From the NCBI GenBank assembly GCA_944321005.1, contig CALUJT010000063.1, positions 1 through 9,772 of the forward strand: DNA of 9,772 nucleotides. Reading direction: 5' to 3'. The stretch is from an uncultured Atopobiaceae bacterium (GTDB lineage Bacteria; Actinomycetota; Coriobacteriia; Coriobacteriales; Atopobiaceae). Numbering within the stretch: position 1 is the first letter of the stretch; each line of letters opens with the position of its first letter. The translations under genes were made by a program, and so were the position numbers. Below, one piece after another: positions 1 through 6,323 of this stretch. The notes under the pieces were generated by a model. That model saw only the letters and a program-made list of their open reading frames with translations, was not told where the DNA came from and did not search any database.

Positions 1-950
1 TACTCGTCCACCACGATGACCATCTGGTCGTGGCTGGACTGCATCTCGGAGAGCAGCGGGATGATGTCCTTGGTGTCGGGCACGTAGTCTGCCGCGCGGA
101 CGTGAGAGGCCACGGAGTCGGAGGACCTGCCGTCGTCCAGAATGGGGCTGATGAGGTCCTTGATGTGGGCGATGCCCACGATCCTGTCCACGGACTCGTG
201 GTAGATGGGGATGCGGGAGTAGCCGGTGCGACGCATGACGGCCATGACCTCGGAGAGCGTGGAGGTGTCCTCGAGAGCGGTCATGTCGACGCGCGGGACC
301 ATGACCTCGCGCGCAATGGTGTCGCCCATGTCGATGACCTCGTGAATCATCGACTTCTCCTGGTCCGTGAGCTCATCGGCGTCCGTGACCATGTACTTGA
401 TCTCCTCCTCGGAGAAGCTGTCGCGCTCGTCGGCGGACTTGATGCCCAGCAGGGAGGAGATTCCGTTCGCGGACTTGGCCGTGAGCCAGACCAGCGGGCG
501 GGCGACGTGCATGAAGCCGCGGATGGGACCCGAGACGGACTTGGCGACGGCCTCGGCGTTGGAGAGCGCCATGCGCTTGGGCACGAGCTCGCCCGCCACG
601 ATGGAGAGGTACGAGACCGCAAGGGTGATGAGGATGGGCGCGAGGGGCTGGGCGATGGACCCGGGCATGCCGAGGCTCTGGAACCAGCTGCCCAGCGGGT
701 CGGAGAGGCTGGTGCTCGCGAACGCGGAGGACGCGAAGCCCACCAGGGTGATCGCCACCTGAATGGTGGCGAGGAACTGCTCCGAGTTGGAGGCGAGGTC
801 CAGGGCGCTACGAGCTCTGCGATCACCCTCCTCAGCCTCGGGTTCGAGAACCGCTCGCTTGGCGCTCACCACCGCGAGCTCGGACATCGAGAAATAGCCG
901 TTGGCCAGCGTGAGCAGGAAAGTGACCACAATACTTATCGCTACGTCCAT
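1..950 (-). CDS. Hemolysin-family CNNM/CBS membrane protein (CorC/HlyC type), 3' part outside window
   Basis: The minus-strand frame from ATG 950-948 runs open to the window edge and gives the first 316 residues. It begins with a hydrophobic segment (MDVAISIVVTFLLTLANGYF) followed by SMSELAVVSAKR, the hallmark start of the CNNM (DUF21) transmembrane domain. Further hydrophobic stretches lie around residues 60-75 and 100-125, the second ending in AGELVPKRMAL. The cytosolic part has EREVMVPRVDM-type sequence (here AREVMVPRVDMTAL) and the start of a CBS pair with YSRIPIYHES and VGIAHIKDLI. The last residues, HDQMVIVVDE, are the conserved end of the CBS module before the missing CorC/HlyC C-terminal domain. 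Family members are about 430-450 aa, so roughly a quarter is missing. The family is linked to divalent-cation (Mg2+/Co2+) homeostasis; 'hemolysin' is a historical name. Substrate cannot be told from sequence. It stands alone here, downstream of the repeat-bearing gap. Confidence 0.93.
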   Translation of the reverse strand, partial: MDVAISIVVTFLLTLANGYFSMSELAVVSAKRAVLEPEAEEGDRRARSALDLASNSEQFLATIQVAITLVGFASSAFASTSLSDPLGSWFQSLGMPGSIAQPLAPILITLAVSYLSIVAGELVPKRMALSNAEAVAKSVSGPIRGFMHVARPLVWLTAKSANGISSLLGIKSADERDSFSEEEIKYMVTDADELTDQEKSMIHEVIDMGDTIAREVMVPRVDMTALEDTSTLSEVMAVMRRTGYSRIPIYHESVDRIVGIAHIKDLISPILDDGRSSDSVASHVRAADYVPDTKDIIPLLSEMQSSHDQMVIVVDE

Positions 951-971
951 GCGCCTGTGCGCAACCTCCTT
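948..971 (-). promoter_or_regulatory. Unusual RBS: Shine-Dalgarno separated from ATG by a small hairpin
   Basis: A strong AAGGAGGT (971-964) lies 14 nt before the only usable ATG (950), too far for normal pairing. The bases between form a perfect 5-bp stem TGCGC/GCGCA with an ACAG loop (963-959 with 954-950), which includes the A of the start codon. Folding would shorten the effective distance. The in-frame codons between them (GTT GCG CAC AGG CGC) include no start codon, and the nearby TTG frame hits a stop at once. Confidence 0.5.
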
Positions 972-1031
972 GGTCGGGGATCAGATGCGTGCCCTTGGTC
1001 GGGACGATGGGACCGCCGGCACAATGGATTG

Positions 1032-1037
1032 ATTCTA
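1032..1037 (-). promoter_or_regulatory. Possible -10 box (TAGAAT) for the hemolysin-family gene
   Basis: On the minus strand TAGAAT matches TATAAT at five of six positions and lies about 80 nt before the gene, in a locally AT-richer patch (1021-1075). No convincing -35 box is found 16-18 nt upstream, so this is only a candidate. Confidence 0.3.
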
Positions 1038-1110
1038 ACAGGTCGGGCGTCGACATATCATGTAATTTACTGACCACTTCTTCCTCGTTGACCCTCGCCT
1101 CCCCCTTGAA

Positions 1111-1178
1111 CTGCGAGGTTTGGCTCTTCGTGCGATGCCGGCGAGATTCGCTGCGGAGTTTGGCCCTTCGTGCGATGC
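1111..1178 (+). repeat. Tandem pair of 28-bp repeats, copies 1 and 2 (40-bp period)
   Basis: Copy 1 spans 1111-1138 and copy 2 spans 1151-1178. Each has CTGC, three variable bases, then a 21-bp core around TTTGGCCCTTCGTGCGATGC. The cores (1118-1138 and 1158-1178) differ at a single base (CTC versus CCC). The starts are exactly 40 bp apart and the 12-bp spacers are unrelated to each other. The same unit recurs twice in opposite orientation at 1280-1347. Confidence 0.9.
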
Positions 1179-1226
1179 TATTTCAGCTCTCCGCGGGGCC
1201 TCCCCTCAATCCCATAACAACGTTCT

Positions 1227-1251
1227 CCCTGTTGGTCTGTTGGCAGCAGGG
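1227..1251. other. Hairpin between the two repeat pairs
   Basis: CCCTGTTG (1227-1234) pairs with CAGCAGGG (1244-1251), eight pairs including one G-T wobble, around a 9-nt loop. It lies midway between the converging repeat pairs. There is no T-tract on either side, so it is not a standard terminator. It could be part of a structured site, but may be chance. Confidence 0.35.
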
Positions 1252-1279
1252 ACGTCAACTCCGTCGTGAGGCTAAAAAT

Positions 1280-1347
1280 GCATCGCACGAAGGGCCATAC
1301 CCCGCACGCCGCTCGCCTAGCATCGCACGAGCGGCCAAACTATGCAG
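1280..1347 (-). repeat. Tandem pair of 28-bp repeats, copies 3 and 4 (inverted, overlapping the nuclease stop codon)
   Basis: Copy 3 (1307-1280) and copy 4 (1347-1320), read on the minus strand, match copies 1 and 2. The 21-bp core of copy 3 has one difference from copy 2; that of copy 4 has two. Their starts are again exactly 40 bp apart. Copy 4 keeps the outlying CTGC at the correct 3-bp distance; copy 3 has GTGC. The TAG stop codon of the putative nuclease (1342-1340) and its last Ala codon lie inside copy 4, so gene end and repeat are physically joined. Confidence 0.88.
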
Positions 1348-2359
1348 TCTGCTGCGCTCCGGAGAGCTCGGCGATTGCCGCGGCCTCGGTCTCGGCCCCG
1401 AACAGCCTCTGGCGGAGGTCCCTTCGAGCCTCCAAGGACCGCTCGCACACGCCGTCGCGACGGATGCCGAGGCTGCGCTCGAGCTCCTCCGCAAAGAGGT
1501 TCAGCCTGCGGTTGCTCCTGAGGATGCCGTTGGTGAGCGTCAGACAGTCCATGCCAACGGCCTGATACGCGCGCCTCTTCACCTCGTCGTGCGCCCGGGC
1601 ATCCGGACTCTGGTGCTCCTCGTTGCTGTCATACTCAACGATCGTGCCGTTTGGCCAGGAAAAGTCTGGGATCACGGTCTTCTGGCCAATCCTCTCCGCA
1701 AGGCTCTCGGGGAGCTTGACCGGCGCATTCATCGCAAACCCCGGAGCATAGAGCCCGCCCCTCCTGCGGCCCATCATGAACAGAATCGCCACGTCGGTCT
1801 CCCGCGGGGAGTTCGAACCCGGGACCACGAGGCCGAGGGCGTCGATCGCACGAGCGGAGCCGCGTATCCTGAGGGCTCGCACGGAGGACGCGTACCCCCT
1901 AAGCTCAGCAATGTCCAGGAGGGCGTCGACGTCGCCGCAGAACCCCTCCCCCTCCCAGGGCGTCACCCCGTACGTACCGGTCATCTCGTAGGCGAGCTCC
2001 GCGAGGTCGATGACGTCCCTAGTTGCCGCGAGCTGCGCAAAGATGACCGGCATGGTGCATACGAAGACGTCGTCCCCCACGCCAACGAGGCGCTTGTCCG
2101 GAACGGGACCCCTCCACACGTGGTCCGTGACCAGCTCGCAGCAGTGACGCCGATTCGCCCCGGGAACCACGACGTCGAGCGGGGCGTCCGCGTTGCAGAG
2201 GCTGAGCGCCACCCTCGCCTGCTCGGACAGTGCGAGTCGTCGCGCTCCGTACGTCTTCCCCGCTGGCTCGAGCACGCCGCGCTCCCCCGCCGCCGCCCGA
2301 ACCGCGCGCCAGAAGCCCAGGGCCGACTCATATCCCACGACCAAGCGTCTCTCACCCAT
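1340..2359 (-). CDS. Orphan putative nuclease, AbiEi/DUF559-like (paralogue 1)
   Basis: This 339-aa protein starts at ATG 2359, chosen because AAGGAGGG (2370-2363) sits 3-4 nt upstream; the longer frame from 2395 would put that site inside the gene. It opens with GYESALGFW (residues 9-17). A middle part (about 60-130) has PLDVVVP and a VGVGDDVFVCTMP segment followed by a helix-rich stretch, resembling the central domain of AbiEi-type antitoxin/DUF559 proteins. The C-terminal part has SPRE (184-187), IPDFSWP (D232), VEYDS (E242, D244), H249 and H257-DEVKRR, which fits a Vsr-like PD-(D/E)XK nuclease fold as in DUF559 proteins. Enzymatic activity is inferred, not shown. No toxin partner gene is adjacent. 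A paralogue lies at 7624-8607. The gene end overlaps a repeat of a private four-copy cluster. A DNA-binding role without cleavage is the main alternative. Confidence 0.8.
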   Translation of the reverse strand: MGERRLVVGYESALGFWRAVRAAAGERGVLEPAGKTYGARRLALSEQARVALSLCNADAPLDVVVPGANRRHCCELVTDHVWRGPVPDKRLVGVGDDVFVCTMPVIFAQLAATRDVIDLAELAYEMTGTYGVTPWEGEGFCGDVDALLDIAELRGYASSVRALRIRGSARAIDALGLVVPGSNSPRETDVAILFMMGRRRGGLYAPGFAMNAPVKLPESLAERIGQKTVIPDFSWPNGTIVEYDSNEEHQSPDARAHDEVKRRAYQAVGMDCLTLTNGILRSNRRLNLFAEELERSLGIRRDGVCERSLEARRDLRQRLFGAETEAAAIAELSGAQQTA

Positions 2360-2362
2360 GTT

Positions 2363-2370
2363 CCCTCCTT
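2363..2370 (-). promoter_or_regulatory. Ribosome binding site that fixes the start of paralogue 1
   Basis: AAGGAGGG on the minus strand lies directly before the ATG at 2359. It rules out the upstream ATG at 2395 as the main start, because translation from there would begin before this site. Confidence 0.8.
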
Positions 2371-2373
2371 TTC

Positions 2374-2420
2374 CCATATATACACAATATGGCAATCACG
2401 TCATATGGGGAGCAAGTATA
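2374..2420 (-). promoter_or_regulatory. AT-rich promoter region with operator-like inverted repeat upstream of paralogue 1
   Basis: This is the most AT-rich patch of the window. On the minus strand, TTGCTC (2415-2410) and CATATT (2391-2386) are 18 bp apart and could be -35 and -10; TATACT (2420-2415) is an alternative -10. The inverted repeat CCATAT/ATATGG (2374-2379 and 2387-2392, 7-bp spacer) overlaps the candidate -10 and start point, and another ATATGG occurs at 2403-2408. This would suit autoregulation by a dimeric binder, but no regulator is identified. Confidence 0.4.
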
Positions 2421-2465
2421 TTAATTTTTAACATGAAGATTAGTGTATGACCGGTGTAAGATTCG

Positions 2466-2493
2466 CGTCAGCATGGGAACGTCAGCATGGGAA
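2466..2493. repeat. Perfect 14-bp tandem duplication
   Basis: CGTCAGCATGGGAA occurs twice back to back (2466-2479, 2480-2493) just beyond the flavodiiron terminator and upstream of paralogue 1. It is probably a slippage product; no function is apparent. Confidence 0.85.
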
Positions 2494-2500
2494 AGGAAGG

Positions 2501-2537
2501 GGGACGCCGCCCGGAGCCATGCCCCGGGCGGCGTCCC
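2501..2537 (-). terminator. Rho-independent terminator of the flavodiiron gene
   Basis: A perfect 14-bp GC stem (2501-2514 with 2524-2537; arm GGGACGCCGCCCGG) encloses a 9-nt loop and starts about 30 nt after the fprA stop. On the minus strand it is followed by a pyrimidine-rich, T-containing tract (CCTTCCTTTCC). Confidence 0.88.
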
Positions 2538-2568
2538 TTGGGTCGCGCCGACTACGTTTGCGAGCGGC

Positions 2569-3756
2569 CTACGCCATGAGCTCCTTCACGGCGTCGCTCG
2601 CAGCGGTGAGCTGCTCGTCCGAGGGAATCCAGTTCGCGGCGAGGGTCTTCACCGGCATCTGGAAGCCTGCGGCCTCGAGCTCCTTGGCCACGTTGTTGGG
2701 GCCGAGGGGCGCCCAGCCGTAGGAGCCAAAGGCCAGGCCCACGCGGTTCTCGTTCTTGGGCGAGAGACCCTTCATGTACGTGAGGAAGGCCGCGACGGTG
2801 GGCAGCATCTGGCTGTTGAGGGTGGGCGAGCCCACGCAGACGTACTTGCAGTCCAGGAACACGTCCATGACGTTGGAGATGTGGTTCTCCTTGAGGTCCA
2901 TGAGCTGCGCGGGCACGCCGGCGGCGAGGAAGCCGTCCACCAGCGCGCGGGCAATCTTCTCGGTGGAGTGCCACATGGAGTCGTAGACCACGAGCGCGCG
3001 CTCCTTGACGGCACCGGAGACGAAGTCCTCCTCGTAGGCGCGCAGGATGTCCTCGACGTGGCTGCGCCAGATGACGCCGTGCGCCGGGCAGACCATGTCC
3101 AGCGCGTCCGGCCCGAGGCCGCGCACCGCCTTGACGGCAGCGGTGGCCTGCGCACGGTACGGCTGCACGATGTTGGCGTAGTACTTGCGCGCCTGGTGCA
3201 TGACCTCGCAGAGGTCGTTCTCGTCATCAAAGCGCGCGGAGCTGGCAAAGTGCTGGCCAAAGGCGTCGTTGGAGAAGAGGATCTTGTCGTAGGCGTCGTA
3301 GGTGACCATGTTGTCGGGCCAGTGGACCATCGGGGTCTGGACAAAGGCCAGCGTGCGCTTGCCGATGCAGAGGGTGTCGCCGGTCTTGACGCCGTGATAG
3401 CCCAGGTCGCCGAAGTGGGCGGTCATGTTCTTGACGCCCTGCGGCGCGGAGCAGTAGATCTCGGCGTTGGGGGCGAGCTCGTGGATGACGGGCGTGGAGC
3501 CGGAGTGGTCCATCTCCACGTGGTTGGCGATGAGCACGTCGATCTTGGACGGGTCGATCACCGAGGAGATGCGCTCGAGCAGCTCGTCCTTGAAGGTGAT
3601 CTTGGCGGTGTCGATGAGCGTGACCTTCTCGTCGAGGATGAGGTAGGCGTTGTAGGTGATGCCCGCCTCGGTGGTGTAGCCGTGGAACTCGCGGGCGTTC
3701 CAGTCGAGCGCACCGACCCAGTAGACGTCCGGCTTGATCTGAACTGCGGAAAGCAT
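2569..3756 (-). CDS. fprA: FprA family A-type flavoprotein (flavodiiron protein)
   Basis: This 395-aa protein has the two-domain flavodiiron layout: an N-terminal metallo-beta-lactamase-like diiron domain (to about residue 250) and a C-terminal flavodoxin domain (about 254-395). The diiron ligands are visible as H79-x-E81-x-D83-H84 in NHVEMDHSG, H145 in MVHWPDNM, D164 in FSNDAFG and H226 in CPAHGVIW. The flavodoxin phosphate loop reads VVYDSMWHSTEKIA, with SPTLNSQMLP and FGSYGWAP as further FMN-contact loops. There is no C-terminal rubredoxin domain, so electrons must come from a separate donor. Length is normal for the simple class. Such enzymes reduce O2 to water and/or NO to N2O in the cytoplasm of anaerobes; O2 versus NO preference cannot be read here. 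AGGAGG precedes the ATG by 6 nt. It is monocistronic, with terminators on both sides. Confidence 0.96.
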   Translation of the reverse strand: MLSAVQIKPDVYWVGALDWNAREFHGYTTEAGITYNAYLILDEKVTLIDTAKITFKDELLERISSVIDPSKIDVLIANHVEMDHSGSTPVIHELAPNAEIYCSAPQGVKNMTAHFGDLGYHGVKTGDTLCIGKRTLAFVQTPMVHWPDNMVTYDAYDKILFSNDAFGQHFASSARFDDENDLCEVMHQARKYYANIVQPYRAQATAAVKAVRGLGPDALDMVCPAHGVIWRSHVEDILRAYEEDFVSGAVKERALVVYDSMWHSTEKIARALVDGFLAAGVPAQLMDLKENHISNVMDVFLDCKYVCVGSPTLNSQMLPTVAAFLTYMKGLSPKNENRVGLAFGSYGWAPLGPNNVAKELEAAGFQMPVKTLAANWIPSDEQLTAASDAVKELMA

Positions 3757-3804
3757 GCTGTCCTCCTGTTGCGCGACGGCCTCATTTGTTGGCCGACTGG
3801 TGGC

Positions 3805-3810
3805 ATTTTA
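3805..3810 (-). promoter_or_regulatory. Possible -10 box (TAAAAT) for fprA
   Basis: TAAAAT on the minus strand, about 50 nt before the fprA ATG, matches TATAAT at five of six positions and is the only AT-rich hexamer in the short gap after the EF-G-like terminator. The -35 position falls inside the terminator loop and matches poorly. Confidence 0.3.
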
Positions 3811-3818
3811 CCCAACTG

Positions 3819-3850
3819 CGGGCGGTCGGACACTGGGGACCGACCGCCCG
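3819..3850 (-). terminator. GC hairpin terminator of the EF-G-like gene
   Basis: CGGGCGGTCGG (3819-3829) pairs perfectly with CCGACCGCCCG (3840-3850) around a 10-nt loop, about 43 nt past the EF-G-like stop. There is no strong U-tract, so efficiency is uncertain. The upstream palindrome at 3866-3886 may act with it. Confidence 0.65.
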
Positions 3851-3865
3851 AGTGGGGGTTCTGTT

Positions 3866-3886
3866 AATTGGGGACTGTCCCCAATT
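3866..3886. repeat. Short perfect palindrome with GGGGA/TCCCC core (REP-like)
   Basis: AATTGGGGA (3866-3874) and TCCCCAATT (3878-3886) are perfect inverted arms around a 3-nt loop, 6 nt beyond the EF-G-like stop codon. The form resembles short palindromes dispersed in many copies in some bacterial genomes, often related to REP-associated transposases (from general knowledge, not tested here). Only one copy is present in this window. It could also assist termination. Confidence 0.6.
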
Positions 3887-3892
3887 TACAGG

Positions 3893-5968
3893 CTACTTCT
3901 CGCCGGCGGCGCGGCGGGCGGCGTACTCGGACGCGAGCTTCTGCTGGATGTCGTGCGGGACCTGCTCGTAGCCCGAGACCTCCATCTCAAACTCGCCGGT
4001 GCCGCGGGAGAGCGAGCGCAGGCGGGTGGCGTAGTCGGTGACCTCGGCGTACGGGATGGTGGCCACGACGGTGGTCTCGCCGGCGGCGGCGCCGGTGCCG
4101 GCCTCCATGCCCTCGACGCGGCCGCGGGAGGCGGAGACGTCGCCCATCACGGAGCCGGCGTAGCTCTCGGGCACGGTGATGCGCAGGTGCGCCATGGGCT
4201 CAAGAAGCACGGGCTCGGCCTGGTCGACGGCCTTCTGGAAGCCGATGCGAGCGGCGGTCTTGAACGCCATCTCGTTGGAGTCGACGGGGTGATAGGAGCC
4301 CTCGTAGACGGCGCACTTGACGTCGATCATGGGATAGCCGGCGAGCACGCCCTCGCGCATGGTCTCCTGGACGCCCTTGTCGATGGCAGGGATGAAGCCG
4401 CGCGGGATGTGGCCGCCCACGACCTCGTCCACGAACTCGTAGCCGGCGCCCGGGTTGGGCTCGATGCGCAGCCAGCAGTCGCCGTACTGGCCGGCGCCGC
4501 CGGTCTGCTTCTTGTGGCGGCCCTGGGCGGAGGCGACGCGGCGGATGGTCTCGCGATACGGGATCTTGAGCGCCACGGTGTGGGCGGTGATGCCGGCGCG
4601 GTCCTCGAGGCGGTCGAGAAGGACGCTGACCTGCGCCTCGCCGATGGCGGAGATGACGGTCTGGCCGGTGTCCTCGTCGCGCTCCACCTTGAGGGTGGGG
4701 TCGGCGTCCGCGGACTTCTCCAGGAAGGCATAGAGCTTGCCCTCGGTGCCGCGCGCATCGGGCTCGATGGCGATGCGATAGAGCGAGTTGGGGAAGCGGA
4801 ACTCGGCGGCCTCGACCTTGCCGGTGACGGAGAGCGTGTCGCCCGTCATGGCCTCGAGCTTGGGAACCACCACGATGTCGCCAGCGGCTGCGGACTGGAC
4901 GTCGGTGGTCTCCTTGCCGCACATCTGGTAGAGGTGGCCGAGGCGCTCGGTCTTGCGGGTGCGGGCGTTGGTGAGCTCGATGCCCGGCGTGATGGTGCCG
5001 GCGAGGACCTTGAGGAAGGAGAGGCGACCGTTCTGCGGGTCGTTGAGGGACTTGAAGGCAAAGACCACGGGGCGCTCGTCGTCCTCGGAGATGTCAAGCT
5101 GCTCGCCATTGACCAGCGGGATGCGGCCAAAGTCCGCCATGGTGGGGAACCAGGCCACGGCGGCGTCCATGAAGGAGATGACGCCCTCCTCGCGCACGCA
5201 GCTGCCGGAGAAGACCGGGACAAAGACGCGCTCGCGGATTGCCTTGGCGAGAAGGCCCTCGAGCTCGTCCTGGGTGACCTCCTCGCCCTCGAGGTACTTC
5301 ATCATGATCTCGTCGTCGGCCTCGACCACGAGCTCGGTGAGCTGGGCGCGGGCGGTCTCGGCGGCGTCGGCGTACTCGGCCGGGACGTCGCCGACCACGG
5401 GCTTGCCGTTCTCGAGGTGACGGGCCTTCATGTGGACGACGTCGATGATGCCGGAGAAGGCCTCGCCGGAGCCCATGGGGATGGTCACGGCGCCCAGGTT
5501 GGAGCCAAAGCGGTCCTGGAGCGCGGCCATGGCCACGTCAAAGTCCGCGTCCGGGCGGTCGAGGCGGTTGATGAAGAGCGCGCGGGCGAGGGAGAGATCC
5601 TCGGCCGCGTACCACAGGCGGGTGGTGATGGTGCCCGGGCCCGAGGCGGCGTCCACGACAAAGACGGCCGTCTCGCAGGCGCTCATGGCCGCGTAGGCGT
5701 CGCCCACGAAGTCGGGGTAGCACGGGGCGTCGAGCACGTTCAGGCGCGTACCCTCCCAGGTGATGGGCGCGATGGCGGTGGAGATGGAGAAGCCGCGCTC
5801 CCCCTCCTCGCCGTCGTAGTCAAGCGTGGGCTTGGTGCCGGCGTGGCCGCCCAGACGAGTGGTACGCCCCGTCAGGTGGAGCATGGCCTCGGCCAGCATG
5901 GTCTTGCCCACGCCGCCTTGGCCCACAAGGACCACGTTCTTGACCTTCTCGGTTCCCTTTGCAGCCAT
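3893..5968 (-). CDS. Elongation factor G-like protein (translation-factor GTPase paralogue)
   Basis: This 691-aa protein has the full five-domain EF-G layout: G domain (1 to about 275), domain II (about 295-385), III (390-470), IV (470-590, with QTGGAGQYGDCW at 488-499) and V (590-691). The GTPase motifs are atypical: P-loop GQGGVGKT (16-23) rather than AHIDAGKTT, ERGFSIS (57-63) for switch I, DAPCYPDF (80-87) instead of DTPGHVDF, and NRLD (134-137) for NKMD. The switch II Gly is Cys83 and the catalytic His is Tyr84. These features match the 'EF-G-like' paralogue family, not housekeeping FusA; no str-operon genes (rpsL, rpsG, tuf) are adjacent. It probably acts on ribosomes, with role and GTPase rate unknown. 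GGGAGG lies 4 nt before the ATG. It is likely monocistronic. Confidence 0.93.
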   Translation of the reverse strand: MAAKGTEKVKNVVLVGQGGVGKTMLAEAMLHLTGRTTRLGGHAGTKPTLDYDGEEGERGFSISTAIAPITWEGTRLNVLDAPCYPDFVGDAYAAMSACETAVFVVDAASGPGTITTRLWYAAEDLSLARALFINRLDRPDADFDVAMAALQDRFGSNLGAVTIPMGSGEAFSGIIDVVHMKARHLENGKPVVGDVPAEYADAAETARAQLTELVVEADDEIMMKYLEGEEVTQDELEGLLAKAIRERVFVPVFSGSCVREEGVISFMDAAVAWFPTMADFGRIPLVNGEQLDISEDDERPVVFAFKSLNDPQNGRLSFLKVLAGTITPGIELTNARTRKTERLGHLYQMCGKETTDVQSAAAGDIVVVPKLEAMTGDTLSVTGKVEAAEFRFPNSLYRIAIEPDARGTEGKLYAFLEKSADADPTLKVERDEDTGQTVISAIGEAQVSVLLDRLEDRAGITAHTVALKIPYRETIRRVASAQGRHKKQTGGAGQYGDCWLRIEPNPGAGYEFVDEVVGGHIPRGFIPAIDKGVQETMREGVLAGYPMIDVKCAVYEGSYHPVDSNEMAFKTAARIGFQKAVDQAEPVLLEPMAHLRITVPESYAGSVMGDVSASRGRVEGMEAGTGAAAGETTVVATIPYAEVTDYATRLRSLSRGTGEFEMEVSGYEQVPHDIQQKLASEYAARRAAGEK

Positions 5969-6082
5969 GATGCCTCCCTAGAACGGGTGTATGCACGATG
6001 CCATTCACCATACCCACGTTTGGTCGGCGCGTTGCGCACATATCGGGCAGCGGGCGAGAAGAACGGTGGAGGCGTGGTGGAC

Positions 6083-6114
6083 GGGGGACGGGGCGGCTGT
6101 CAGCCCCGTCCCCC
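6083..6114 (-). terminator. GC hairpin terminator of the SPFH-RHH operon
   Basis: GGGGGACGGGGC (6083-6094) pairs perfectly over 12 bp with GCCCCGTCCCCC (6103-6114), 8-nt loop, starting 11 nt after the RHH gene stop. No U-tract follows, as is common in GC-rich genomes. Confidence 0.65.
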
Positions 6115-6125
6115 CTGGCAGCCCG

Positions 6126-6308
6126 TCACGCCCGAGGCTCGTCGTTCTTCTCGCCCTTCTTGGGGAGGCGGCCGGCGCGGCGCAGGGCGTCGCGCAAGAT
6201 CCACTCGACCTGGCCGTTTGCGCTGCGCATCTCGTCCGCGGCCCAGCGCTCGACCGCGGCCCAGACCTCCGGGTCTATGCGGAGCGGATATTGCTTGCGC
6301 GCGGCCAC
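6126..6308 (-). CDS. Small ribbon-helix-helix (Arc/MetJ-type) DNA-binding protein
   Basis: This 60-aa protein reads [19 protein letters not shown] then a second helix around [18 protein letters not shown], the usual Arc-like fold: a beta strand with alternating residues (Y-L-I) followed by two helices. The tail ([11 protein letters not shown]) is polar. The start is GTG at 6308, with GAGAAGGAC immediately upstream; the spacing is short, but the next Met would remove the beta strand. It lies 15 nt after the SPFH stop on the same strand, so the two are almost certainly co-transcribed. Family members form dimers and bind palindromic operators; it may bind the palindrome at 7397-7416, which is a guess. 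No toxin gene follows, so an antitoxin role is not supported. Confidence 0.85.
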   Translation of the reverse strand: MAARKQYPLRIDPEVWAAVERWAADEMRSANGQVEWILRDALRRAGRLPKKGEKNDEPRA

Positions 6309-6323
6309 GTCCTTCTCGCCAGC

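Larger units (their letters stand above)
951..1339. other. Intergenic region without a gene, holding the four-copy repeat cluster
   Basis: This gap separates the stop of the upstream putative nuclease (1340) from the hemolysin-family start (950), both on the minus strand. Reading frames here have no credible start signals or family resemblance. It contains the leader and candidate promoter of the hemolysin-family gene (951-1075), two inverted pairs of 28-bp repeats (1111-1178 and 1280-1347) and a hairpin between the pairs (1227-1251). No separate terminator with a U-tract for the nuclease gene is evident. Confidence 0.8.

Noticed and set aside
30..1073. A long plus-strand open frame opposite the hemolysin-family gene
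   Set aside because: It is an antisense shadow: its composition (Gly, His, Asp, Val, Arg) is the mirror of GC-rich coding on the other strand, with no ribosome site, while the minus strand gives a clear CNNM/CBS protein.
1111..1347. CRISPR array
   Set aside because: There are only four copies, two in each orientation, with 12-bp spacers and a 101-bp gap; no cas genes are present.
1340..2359. AbiE-type toxin-antitoxin operon
   Set aside because: The proteins resemble the AbiEi/DUF559 group, but neither paralogue has an adjacent AbiEii nucleotidyltransferase toxin gene.
3782..3792. TCATTTGTTGG near the fprA start, resembling an arm of the repeat cluster at 8654-8790
   Set aside because: Only 11 bases match one inner arm and there is no inverted partner at 47 bp; likely chance.
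6126..6308. Antitoxin of a type II toxin-antitoxin pair
   Set aside because: RHH antitoxins sit beside a small toxin gene; here the only partner is a 339-aa SPFH membrane protein and a terminator follows.
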